Shown here piece by piece: positions 8,232 through 15,983 of a stretch of 64,000 bases of DNA. Location: the NCBI GenBank assembly GCA_964627805.1, contig CAZVLA010000026.1:62001-126000 (forward strand), given 5' to 3'. How positions within the stretch are numbered: the first letter of the stretch is position 1; each line of letters opens with the position of its first letter. The DNA comes from CAZAMI01 sp964627805 (lineage in GTDB: Archaea; Thermoproteota; Thermoprotei_A; Sulfolobales; NBVN01). Below the pieces are notes generated by a model that worked only from the letters and a program-made list of their open reading frames with translations, was not told where the DNA came from and made no database searches. The position numbers and the translations under genes are program-made.

Positions 8232-9653
8232 GTGAGTACTAAGAAATTAGTAATAGGTATATACTCGCTAACCGGTTGTGAGGGTTGTAGACATGAAGTA
8301 ATTAACTTAGGTGAGGAACTATTAAGCACTATGGATGAGTTAGGTATTGAGTTAGCTTACGAGCCCCTCCTAGGATTAAGTAGTGAAAGGGATGAGTATG
8401 ACGTAGTCTTCATTGAGGGTGCAGTAACTAACGAGGGTGAAGCTAAGAAGCTTATTGACTTAAGACGTAGGAGTAAGTACTTAGTAGCTATGGGATCATG
8501 CAGTATGTTCGGTGGTGTAGCGTCGATCGTGAATCTTAATGAGTTAGGGATTAGGGAGAGGGCTAGGGAGCTCTACGGGGATTACGCTGTGAAGTCTAGG
8601 GAGGGTGTACCAGTGGGTCAGCCTGTGAGTAAGTACGTTAAGGTAGATTACTGGCTTAGGGGATGCCCAATAAATGCTAGGGAGTTCATTAACTTGCTAA
8701 GGAACATAGCATTGGGTAAGTGGTTTAGGTTAGGTATTAGGAGGTTCGAGTTCGTTAAGGACTTAATAATTAATATTGAGGGTGAAGTACTTAGGCTCGA
8801 TGGTGAGAAATGCATAGTATGTGGTAGATGCGTAGGTGTATGCAGTACCTTAGGTATTAACGCCTTAGGGACGATTAATAGAGGTATTAACGTAGCTATA
8901 TCAACACCGTTTAAGGAGCCGTTCGAGAGCGCTGGTTGCGTATGTTGCGGATTATGCGTTAAGTACTGCCCAGTAGGTGCCTTAACCTACAGGAATGACG
9001 TAATTCATACCCAAAGACTCCTCAGCTCCGGAGGTATTGATGCCTATATAGAGCCTGAGGCGTTAGTAGCTATTGCTGAGTCATTAAGTACTGACCCATG
9101 GGTCGTAGTTACTGCACTTAAGGAGGTAGGCTTTAGGAGGGTAATACTCTGGAGCCCCTCGGTTGATGTAAGTGCCTATGAATTAGCTATAGTACCCGGT
9201 AGTGAAGCTGAGTATAGGTACGTATGTAACCTATACCCAGACCTACGTAAGTACTTAGTTAAGCCACCTAAGTTACCGAGTGATGGAGTAGTCATTACGT
9301 CATGCGTAGCTAGGAAGTTGGATGGCATGCCCGTACTAACTGCCTTAGAGGCTGAGAAGTTACTAGGTAATGTAGTACGTAATCACGAATTAAGGGGTTC
9401 TAAGCCAGACATTATAGCCCTACCACCTAAGCAACCATACGCTAAGGCAGTAGGTCCATACGAAGTTAGGGGTGTTCTTGAGGCTATTAAGAGGGGCTAC
9501 ATTAGGGAGGGTGCGGTAGCTATATACATATGCCCAGGAGGGTGCATAATGGGTGGTGGACAGCCGTTCCCTAAGGAGGAGTTAGGTAGGGTTGAGGTCT
9601 TTAGGAGTAAGTTACTTAAGGAGGTACTAAGGGATTTAGGGTACGTTAGTTAA
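8232..9653 (+). CDS. [NiFe] small subunit fused to 2x[4Fe-4S] and a degenerate [FeFe]-hydrogenase H-domain
   Basis: 473 aa with three modules. Residues 1-160 are a [NiFe] small subunit with proximal-cluster cysteines C16, C19 (TGCEGC), C90 and C145. Residues 190-250 hold two ferredoxin motifs, CIVCGRCVGVC and CVCCGLCVKYC. Residues ~285-473 resemble the H-domain of [FeFe]-hydrogenase: TSCVARKLD with VLTALEAEKLL fits the second loop, and CPGGCIMGGGQP fits the diagnostic third loop. The first-loop cysteine appears to be Gly323, and the conserved Lys three residues after the second-loop Cys is Arg, so a catalytic H-cluster is doubtful. GTG start, GGTG 7 nt upstream. Confidence 0.88.
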   Translation: MSTKKLVIGIYSLTGCEGCRHEVINLGEELLSTMDELGIELAYEPLLGLSSERDEYDVVFIEGAVTNEGEAKKLIDLRRRSKYLVAMGSCSMFGGVASIVNLNELGIRERARELYGDYAVKSREGVPVGQPVSKYVKVDYWLRGCPINAREFINLLRNIALGKWFRLGIRRFEFVKDLIINIEGEVLRLDGEKCIVCGRCVGVCSTLGINALGTINRGINVAISTPFKEPFESAGCVCCGLCVKYCPVGALTYRNDVIHTQRLLSSGGIDAYIEPEALVAIAESLSTDPWVVVTALKEVGFRRVILWSPSVDVSAYELAIVPGSEAEYRYVCNLYPDLRKYLVKPPKLPSDGVVITSCVARKLDGMPVLTALEAEKLLGNVVRNHELRGSKPDIIALPPKQPYAKAVGPYEVRGVLEAIKRGYIREGAVAIYICPGGCIMGGGQPFPKEELGRVEVFRSKLLKEVLRDLGYVS

Positions 9654-10370
9654 TAATGACTCCCACAACCTCTTCTTCCTCTCATAATCATCACGAGTAC
9701 CGATTACTCTCGCAGGAACACCAGCTACTACAGACTTAGGTGGTACGTCCTTAGTAACTACTGAACCAGCAGCTACTACAGCATCCTCACCTACCCTAAC
9801 ACCGGCTATTAACACAGCATTAGCCCCAATAATAGCTCCATCCTCAATAGTAGCCCCCACCAACCTCCTCGATAGTGGGTACTTGTCGTTAGTTATTACT
9901 ACGTAAGGACCTAAGAACACGTTACTACCTATATAAGTATTAATAGGTATGAATACGCCAGACTCTATCCTCACGTTATTACCTATCGTTACGTGACCCT
10001 CAATGACTGTTAACGTACCTATAACGACATTATCACCAACCCTAGTCTCTTCCCTAATCATTACGTTATGGCCCGTCTCAACGTTATTACCTATCCTAAC
10101 TAACTCATAAACAACACTCCCTGGCCTAATATGGCAGTTATCACCTATTACAGCCCCTTTACTAACCTCATTAAGTACCTCCCAGTAACTCCTATGGATA
10201 CTACTTAATGGCTTAGCTGCGCTCCTTAATGAGGATCTCCTAGGGTACCCAATGATTACATCATGATCTATGATTGAGTAATCACCTACAGACGAAGGTC
10301 CTAAGATTACTGAGGTAGGTGATATTACTGAATTACTGCCTAAGTTAGCCCTAGGGGATATGTAAGCCAC
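9636..10370 (-). CDS. Left-handed beta-helix (hexapeptide repeat) acyltransferase
   Basis: Nearly the whole 244 aa is hexapeptide repeats of the [ILV]-G-x-x-x-x type (IGDNCHI, IGNNVET, VGDNVVI, IGSNVFL, VGEDAVV), ending in VVAGVPARVIG, typical of trimeric CoA-dependent acetyltransferases acting on sugars or nucleotide sugars. An N-terminal repeat block is followed by a loop insertion (RRSSLRSAAKPLSS). GTG start with GGTG 5 nt upstream. It converges on the hydrogenase operon with an 18-nt overlap. Neighbouring surface genes suggest envelope or glycan work; the acceptor is unknown. Confidence 0.85.
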   Translation of the reverse strand: MAYISPRANLGSNSVISPTSVILGPSSVGDYSIIDHDVIIGYPRRSSLRSAAKPLSSIHRSYWEVLNEVSKGAVIGDNCHIRPGSVVYELVRIGNNVETGHNVMIREETRVGDNVVIGTLTVIEGHVTIGNNVRIESGVFIPINTYIGSNVFLGPYVVITNDKYPLSRRLVGATIEDGAIIGANAVLIAGVRVGEDAVVAAGSVVTKDVPPKSVVAGVPARVIGTRDDYERKKRLWESLLTNVP

Positions 10371-10444
10371 ACCACCACCTCCAGGAGCTATTACGTGTCT
10401 TAGGTACTGCTATTCTTTTATTGATTCCCTAATTATCTTATGTT

Positions 10445-12265
10445 GTGGTTCAGTATATGGGGCGGCACCTAAGGGGGTTAGGAGGGGTAGGTGGTGTTGC
10501 TGCGTTAGTCAGTACTTACGTAACGTTATTCACCGTAATAACTCACTTAGTTAGTTTAGTCGGTTATAGGTACTATATAACCGTGCGTAGAGTAACTATA
10601 TACGTCATACCTCACATCAGTAATGAATTACTAACGTACTTGCTAGTAATCTCTGTAATTGCCTTAACATACTTGACGTTGCTTACGTTCATAAACGTCA
10701 GGAAGGCTTTAGTGAGGTTAGTCACTGTAGCTTCCCTAGTAATTACTTTCTCATTAGTACCTTCAACAGCCCTAAGTACTCAAGTGAGTATTCAGTATAT
10801 TCTGGAGATTTCCTTAGTTGTGGCCTACGTAGTAATGTATGTAGTAATTAGTTACTTAGTAAGTACTTCCTACGTAATTAACTCACTAATTTACTCATTA
10901 ATAGTAGTTAATGCAGCGTACGTAATACCACCTACGCTAGCATTGATTAATGTCAGATTAAGTCATTTAGCTTACGAATTCAGTTTCTTAGCGCCATCTC
11001 TCTGGGGGTTGATACAGTGGCTCTCTCCGTTATTGGTAGTAGCGATATTCTTCCATTGGGTATTCAGACCGCTTACGAGGATCTACATCAATTACTTAAG
11101 TAGGTACCTACCTAAGGTTAAGGTACTCATTAACAGATTAAGGTCTTGGTTAATGAGTGATGAGTTATTGAGGATTGACCTAAGTAACCCACTTAATAAG
11201 GCATTAATACTAATACTAGCTACTTCCTTATCAGTTCTAGTATACGTAATACCTTACTCACCAACAATAAATCCCCAGGGTATAGGCGTTAGCGTTGATT
11301 GGAGGTACTATTTTGAGTGGTTAAATAATATGGATAAGTACGGACCATTATGGGCTCTAAGCAGTAAGGAAGATAGGTTTATTTACTTATGGATACTATA
11401 CGCGTTTAAATCACTAACGAAGTTAAGTAACTACGTAGTTGCTGCGTATCATAACATAGTACTTATGGCGCTACTAACGCTAGCTACATGGTACTTAGCT
11501 AGGGAGGTTTACGGTGAGAAGGTCGGTGTGCTAGCTGCCTTAATAACTCCATTCTCATACCAGGCAACTTCATTCATGTATGGGGGCTTCCAAGCTAATC
11601 AATTAGCTTTAGCATTCATGTACGTAGCCCTAGGCTTAGTAGTTAATCCATGCAACACAGCTAAATTAGCTGCATTAATCACAATATTACTAGTAACTCC
11701 ATACATACATCCGTGGTGCTGGATACATGTAGCATCAGCTATAGCTTTAGTATCAATAGCTAGACTTATTAAGAGGAAGTACTACTTCAGAGAGTCATTA
11801 ATAATACTAGTAACTATCATTTCTTCAGCAGTTATTAGGCAGTTAATGGGTGGGTGGACCTGGGAGGCCTTTAGAGCCCCGGTAGTGGCTACGGCATCAC
11901 ATGCAACACCTACATCGGTAATTAGTGGGTTAATAGCTGCTTTCTCGTACTATATGTGGTGCGTACTTAACGTACCCATAGTATACATAGCTACGTTCTT
12001 AACGATATATCTACTGGGTAATGGAGGTGTTAGGTCGAGTGATAAGATAAACCCCATTCACTACCTACTAATTACGTCGTCCTTCATATTGCCGATATCC
12101 AATAGGTGCGTAATTACTAGGTTAGTTACTGATGTACCACTACAGATCGAGGTAGCTAGGATAAGTAATAAGTTATTAATGACCTTAGTCTTAACCACCT
12201 TAATATCAAGTACTTTATTCCTAGCAGTTAATTCAGTACCGATAATCCCTAGGGTACAGCATTAA
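10445..12265 (+). CDS. Polytopic membrane protein, GT-C glycosyltransferase-like
   Basis: 606 aa with roughly 12-14 hydrophobic segments. After about 260 residues an acidic loop SVDWRYYFEW precedes further helices (NIVLMALLTLATWYLAREVYG). This resembles the Asp-containing first external loop of GT-C enzymes that use polyprenyl-phosphate sugars, but I see no diagnostic motif and the assignment is inference. The start is uncertain: GTG 10445 or ATG 10457, neither with a good GGTG. It could glycosylate the surface proteins encoded just downstream. Confidence 0.6.
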   Translation: MVQYMGRHLRGLGGVGGVAALVSTYVTLFTVITHLVSLVGYRYYITVRRVTIYVIPHISNELLTYLLVISVIALTYLTLLTFINVRKALVRLVTVASLVITFSLVPSTALSTQVSIQYILEISLVVAYVVMYVVISYLVSTSYVINSLIYSLIVVNAAYVIPPTLALINVRLSHLAYEFSFLAPSLWGLIQWLSPLLVVAIFFHWVFRPLTRIYINYLSRYLPKVKVLINRLRSWLMSDELLRIDLSNPLNKALILILATSLSVLVYVIPYSPTINPQGIGVSVDWRYYFEWLNNMDKYGPLWALSSKEDRFIYLWILYAFKSLTKLSNYVVAAYHNIVLMALLTLATWYLAREVYGEKVGVLAALITPFSYQATSFMYGGFQANQLALAFMYVALGLVVNPCNTAKLAALITILLVTPYIHPWCWIHVASAIALVSIARLIKRKYYFRESLIILVTIISSAVIRQLMGGWTWEAFRAPVVATASHATPTSVISGLIAAFSYYMWCVLNVPIVYIATFLTIYLLGNGGVRSSDKINPIHYLLITSSFILPISNRCVITRLVTDVPLQIEVARISNKLLMTLVLTTLISSTLFLAVNSVPIIPRVQH

Positions 12266-12405
12266 TCAATGATGTATGGGTTAGTTATTCGATACGTTTA
12301 AGTAAGTAATACTTAACAATAAAACCTATTACCTTCTGTAGGTCTCCTTGGATCGAAAAACTTAATAATTATTGCTCTAAGCAAGAATAAGGTGGTGAGT
12401 ACTTA

Positions 12406-13047
12406 GTGAAGGCTAGCATCGCATTAGCACTCACGCTCATACCTGCTTTAGTGATAGCTTCATTGCTAGCTTACTGGGTGTACATATGGACTTACCAAGG
12501 AGTTTCCCTACCTCCATTCAAGCCTTTATTACTTAGGTTAACGGTCTCAAACGGTTCGGTAGTTAGTGTTAATGGTAATGCAACTATAGTAATTAGTAAG
12601 GGGTCAGCAATCAATGCATCACTAACGATTACCTATCCATACCCATGGCAGTTAATGCATCAGACACCTTATTACTACTACTATTACGGACCCTACTACT
12701 CAACGCAGTACTACTATTACTACAGCGGTAGGTGGTACCCATCATATCAAGCGTATTACTACGGCTATTACTACGCATTCCAAGCACCTCAATCAATAAC
12801 GTTCACTTACTTACTAGCAGTAAGGAGCTATAGTGGAGGTAAGGGAGTTAATGTAGTTAAGTTGCTAAGTAACTCCGTAACCATACCTATGGGTGGTTCA
12901 TACACAGTGAGACTAACTAATTACGTACTAAGTAACTCAGGAAACTACGACGTGGCGGGCTTCGCATGGACTGGAATGATAGATAGGGTAAGTAATTCAT
13001 GGGCTAGCCTAGCTAATCCAGTTTCTTGCTCCGTGACTGTGAGGTGA
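12406..13047 (+). CDS. Membrane-anchored tyrosine-rich protein, function unknown
   Basis: One N-terminal hydrophobic segment (residues ~3-30) is followed by a beta-rich exported region. Residues 77-124 contain 23 tyrosines in runs of up to six. No family recognised. It lies 4 nt upstream of the Thr-rich stalk protein, and the two probably form a surface-protein operon. GTG start preceded by GGTG; the AT-rich stretch at ~12356-12372 may be the promoter. The tract could serve in aromatic stacking, cross-linking or binding to an S-layer; no evidence decides among these. Confidence 0.7.
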   Translation: MKASIALALTLIPALVIASLLAYWVYIWTYQGVSLPPFKPLLLRLTVSNGSVVSVNGNATIVISKGSAINASLTITYPYPWQLMHQTPYYYYYYGPYYSTQYYYYYSGRWYPSYQAYYYGYYYAFQAPQSITFTYLLAVRSYSGGKGVNVVKLLSNSVTIPMGGSYTVRLTNYVLSNSGNYDVAGFAWTGMIDRVSNSWASLANPVSCSVTVR

Positions 13048-13051
13048 GATC

Positions 13052-14428
13052 ATGAGATTAAGTAAGTACTTAATACTTGTATTCCTACTCGTATGCGCTG
13101 TATCGGCATCAATAGCCCCTAAAGCAGTAGCTCAAGGAATAACAGTTACTGTAGTCCCTACAATGCCCTTACCAGGTGATTACGTAACAATTAAGGTAAG
13201 TAACGTAGTCTCAGGTGCTGACGTAGGCTTTGAAGTACTCTACAAGGGTAATGTACTGTGGATTGATGAGGTTAAGGCAAGTAGTGCAGGTACTGCATCA
13301 ACGACATTCAGGGTACCTACCACAGCAGTAGCTGGTGATAAAATATACATATACGTAGCAGTATCAAAGCCCGGTTGGTCATCGGCAATTACATACTCAA
13401 CAACTATTCAAGTGGTTAAGGTAGTCTCACCAACAACTACATCACCGACAACAACCACAACTCCGCCAACAACGACCCCAACGACGACCATGCCACCAAC
13501 AACTACAACTACAACGACAACCACGACCACTACACCAACGGTAACGACGACTACGACGATAGCTAAGAAGGTAGCTATGAAGACGTATGAAGCAAACATA
13601 AGTAATTATGTAGCACCTAACGGTACCGTCAAGACTAATATAGAGGTAGTAGCTCCTGAAGTGAAGGTTAAGGTAATCATAAGTGCGGGTACTAAGGCTA
13701 CGGTTAATGGCGTACCTATTAAGTCAATAAAGATAAGGGTAGTACCTACGCCACCACCCCCACCACCTAACATAGTGCTCGTAGGACCCGCAATTGACTT
13801 AGGGCCTAATGGTACGGTATTTAGTAAGCCAGTACTAATAGCTATACCGTTCGACCCAAGCAAGGTACCTCCAGGAACTCCTACGGAGGCTATCAAGGTT
13901 GCTTACTACGATGTAAAGTTAGGTATGTGGGTACCGGTAGATACTGTTAAGGTCGATATGACTAATGGGGTAGCTTACGCCTTAGTAACACACTTCACTC
14001 TATTCTCGACTGTAGTGCTTAAGGTGGTGACCCCGACAACAACTACCGTAACCACCACAGTAACATCACCCGTAACCGTGACTACTACAGCAACCTCAAC
14101 CGTGACATCAACAGCAACCGTAACCATCACAGCAACAGCCGTTAAGACAGTAACCTCAACAGCTACCGTAACCGCTACAACAACGTCACCTATAACTAAG
14201 ACCGTAACACTTACATCAACTCAAGTATCAACAACTACGACACCAGTTAGTATAACTAAGACCGTAACGTCAGTAATGACTACTAAGTCAGTAGTAACTA
14301 CTACAAAGACCGTAACCAAGACCGTACAGGTAACCCCACCTTGGGCATACGCTGTGATGGGTGTACTAGCGGTAATCATAGCTATATTAGCCGTACTCTA
14401 CGTTAGGGCGTCTCAGAGGAGAACCTAA
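13052..14428 (+). CDS. Secreted Thr-rich stalk surface protein
   Basis: 458 aa. A signal peptide (residues 1-28, ending ..APKAVAQG) leads into an Ig-like beta domain (VVPTMPLPGDYVTIKVSN), a Thr/Pro stalk (~125-170), a second beta domain with a Pro-run, and a second Thr/Val/Ser stalk (~330-425). A C-terminal membrane anchor (PWAYAVMGVLAVIIAILAVLY) ends in a basic tail. This is the layout of archaeal S-layer-associated or cell-surface proteins with heavily O-glycosylated stalks (inference). ATG start with GGTG 5 nt upstream. Reading frames antisense to the stalks arise from the repetitive ACN codons. Confidence 0.8.
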   Translation: MRLSKYLILVFLLVCAVSASIAPKAVAQGITVTVVPTMPLPGDYVTIKVSNVVSGADVGFEVLYKGNVLWIDEVKASSAGTASTTFRVPTTAVAGDKIYIYVAVSKPGWSSAITYSTTIQVVKVVSPTTTSPTTTTTPPTTTPTTTMPPTTTTTTTTTTTTPTVTTTTTIAKKVAMKTYEANISNYVAPNGTVKTNIEVVAPEVKVKVIISAGTKATVNGVPIKSIKIRVVPTPPPPPPNIVLVGPAIDLGPNGTVFSKPVLIAIPFDPSKVPPGTPTEAIKVAYYDVKLGMWVPVDTVKVDMTNGVAYALVTHFTLFSTVVLKVVTPTTTTVTTTVTSPVTVTTTATSTVTSTATVTITATAVKTVTSTATVTATTTSPITKTVTLTSTQVSTTTTPVSITKTVTSVMTTKSVVTTTKTVTKTVQVTPPWAYAVMGVLAVIIAILAVLYVRASQRRT

Positions 14429-14475
14429 TACTAAACCCTTTTACCTTTTAAGGTTCTTAAAAAAGAAATTAATAA

Positions 14476-14487
14476 TTAAGTACTTAA
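14476..14487. repeat. 12-bp palindrome TTAAGTACTTAA
   Basis: A perfect palindrome in the leader region between the stalk protein and the next membrane protein. It is one instance of a sequence type (AAGTACTTA and relatives) that recurs through the window, in and out of genes, so it is probably oligonucleotide bias, not a specific site. Confidence 0.3.
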
Positions 14488-14519
14488 GCCCTACCTCCCC
14501 CTCCAATACGGGAATATAA

Positions 14520-15227
14520 TTGAGGATTACAGAATTACCCAAGTACTTAAGAATCAGTGACACTCAATTACGTGGTACAGCATCCGATTTAATACTAATA
14601 GCATCACTTCTCAGGCCGTTAAGCCCTACCTACTTGGTAATTAATGCTTTAGTAATTACTATGGCCCTCACATCACGTAATTTAGTAATTACTATAGCCT
14701 CTATAGTGTCTACAGTTGCCTTGGTAATTAATGGATTCGTAGGTGTGGTCACGTCAGTAATTATTGCTTTAATCATTAAGGTAATTACATATAGGAGATT
14801 AAGTATTAAGGATTACGGATTGCTGATAACATCGCTTACCCCACTACCACTACTTCATTCAGGTATAACCTCATTTACTACCTACGTACTAGCACTCCAA
14901 GAGTGGGTGATTAGTAAGACACCAACTAATGAATTAACCTCCCTCTACCTCGTAGTACTAATCAACTTCCTACTAATATGGTTCGTTAATACATTATGGC
15001 GAATTAAGGGGATTGGTAAGTTCCTTGCAGAAAACGTAGGTGCGTTACCAGCTATATTATTTATGGCCCTCCTCATAGGGGCTGCGGCATTACTTGCTTT
15101 AGGTGATGAGGTGGGTGCTAATAAGTTAGCTGAGCTAGCTTACTATAGCCTAGTGATTAGTGTAGCTATTCAAATAGCGCTAGTCGTAAGTGAGGGTAGG
15201 GCTAAGTCTAAGGCTACTCCTTCCTAA
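14520..15227 (+). CDS. Polytopic membrane protein, function unknown
   Basis: 235 aa with about six hydrophobic segments (e.g. YLVINALVITMALTS, AILFMALLIGAAALLALG) and a short basic C-terminus. No family recognised. TTG start without a GGTG motif, so the mRNA may be leaderless. The 3' end overlaps the convergent Tfx-type regulator by 14 nt. Confidence 0.65.
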   Translation: MRITELPKYLRISDTQLRGTASDLILIASLLRPLSPTYLVINALVITMALTSRNLVITIASIVSTVALVINGFVGVVTSVIIALIIKVITYRRLSIKDYGLLITSLTPLPLLHSGITSFTTYVLALQEWVISKTPTNELTSLYLVVLINFLLIWFVNTLWRIKGIGKFLAENVGALPAILFMALLIGAAALLALGDEVGANKLAELAYYSLVISVAIQIALVVSEGRAKSKATPS

Positions 15228-15645
15228 CCTCGATAACCCCTCTAGGATCAATAACTATCCTTACGTCGCACCTAATTACTGATCTACTAAAATCGATGCA
15301 CTCCCTAACACTCCTAGCTAAGGTCACTACAACGTCACTGCTCCTTAAGGGTAGTCTAATACCGTGGAGATCAGCCTCCCTAAAGACTTGATTAACGACC
15401 TCATCAATACCCGAGCCAGCGGGTACGGTAACGCTTACCTTACCGGTTATTTCCGCATACAGTCTTAATGTGTTCCTAGCCTTCCTAACAATCCCTAAGG
15501 CATTCTTAAGTACGGCATGGACGCTGGCCTTCGAGACCCCCAACTCCCTAGCTATCTCATCAAGAGTCATCCCCCTTGACCTCATAGCCAATATCTCAAC
15601 CTGCTCCTTAGTGAAGAACGTATCCTTGTATCTCTTCGGAGGCAA
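15214..15645 (-). CDS. Tfx-family DNA-binding regulator
   Basis: The N-terminal HTH reads FFTKEQVEILAMRSRGMTLDEIARELGVSKASVHAV (given here in parts: FFTKEQVEIL, MTLDEIARELGVSKASVHAV). This matches the archaeal Tfx family, whose founder binds near the molybdenum formylmethanofuran dehydrogenase operon of a methanogen. The C-terminal ~75 residues are the alpha/beta domain typical of the family. Last gene of a minus-strand cluster with MoaD (3-nt gap) and a radical SAM protein, next to a tungstopterin enzyme; control of the Mo/W cofactor or AOR genes is inferred. TTG start. Confidence 0.8.
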   Translation of the reverse strand: MPPKRYKDTFFTKEQVEILAMRSRGMTLDEIARELGVSKASVHAVLKNALGIVRKARNTLRLYAEITGKVSVTVPAGSGIDEVVNQVFREADLHGIRLPLRSSDVVVTLARSVRECIDFSRSVIRCDVRIVIDPRGVIEVRKE

Positions 15646-15648
15646 GGC

Positions 15649-15924
15649 CTAACCCCCCGCCCCGGGAGGGAATACAGATACTTCATCACCGTCTCTTAAC
15701 TCGCAATTAAGACCTCCCCTAAACTGCGCGTGTATACCATTAATTAATACTATGAAACCATCACGTAAACCGCCTGAGTCATCAACTACCCACTTCTTAA
15801 GCTTAGGTAACTTATTCAGTAAGTCAATTAACTTAGGGTTACTACCTCCTAACTCAATCTCTAACTCCTTAAACCCTACCTTCTCCCTCAAAACACCGAA
15901 TACTGACACCCTCACCTTAACCAC
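15649..15924 (-). CDS. moaD: MoaD/ThiS-like ubiquitin-fold sulfur carrier
   Basis: 91 aa with the beta-grasp pattern (VRVSVFGVLREKVGFKELEIEL) and a C-terminal GAGG, the Gly-Gly end that is adenylated and thiocarboxylated. It is expected to donate sulfur for the dithiolene of tungstopterin or molybdopterin. The GTG at 15924 is chosen because GGTG lies 4 nt upstream and the length then fits the family; an upstream start at 15996 would overlap the radical SAM gene. Small MoaD-like genes often sit beside AOR, as here. MoaE is not in the window. Confidence 0.85.
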   Translation of the reverse strand: MVKVRVSVFGVLREKVGFKELEIELGGSNPKLIDLLNKLPKLKKWVVDDSGGLRDGFIVLINGIHAQFRGGLNCELRDGDEVSVFPPGAGG

Positions 15925-15983
15925 TAAGCACCCCTCTATAACATTACTACTTATTGAGTAGTAAATAGGTTTTGGAGCAATAC

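Noticed and set aside
13408..13896. Long reading frames antisense to the Thr-rich surface protein (Val/Gly-rich)
   Set aside because: They mirror the repetitive ACN and CCN codons of the sense gene, have no start signal and no family resemblance.
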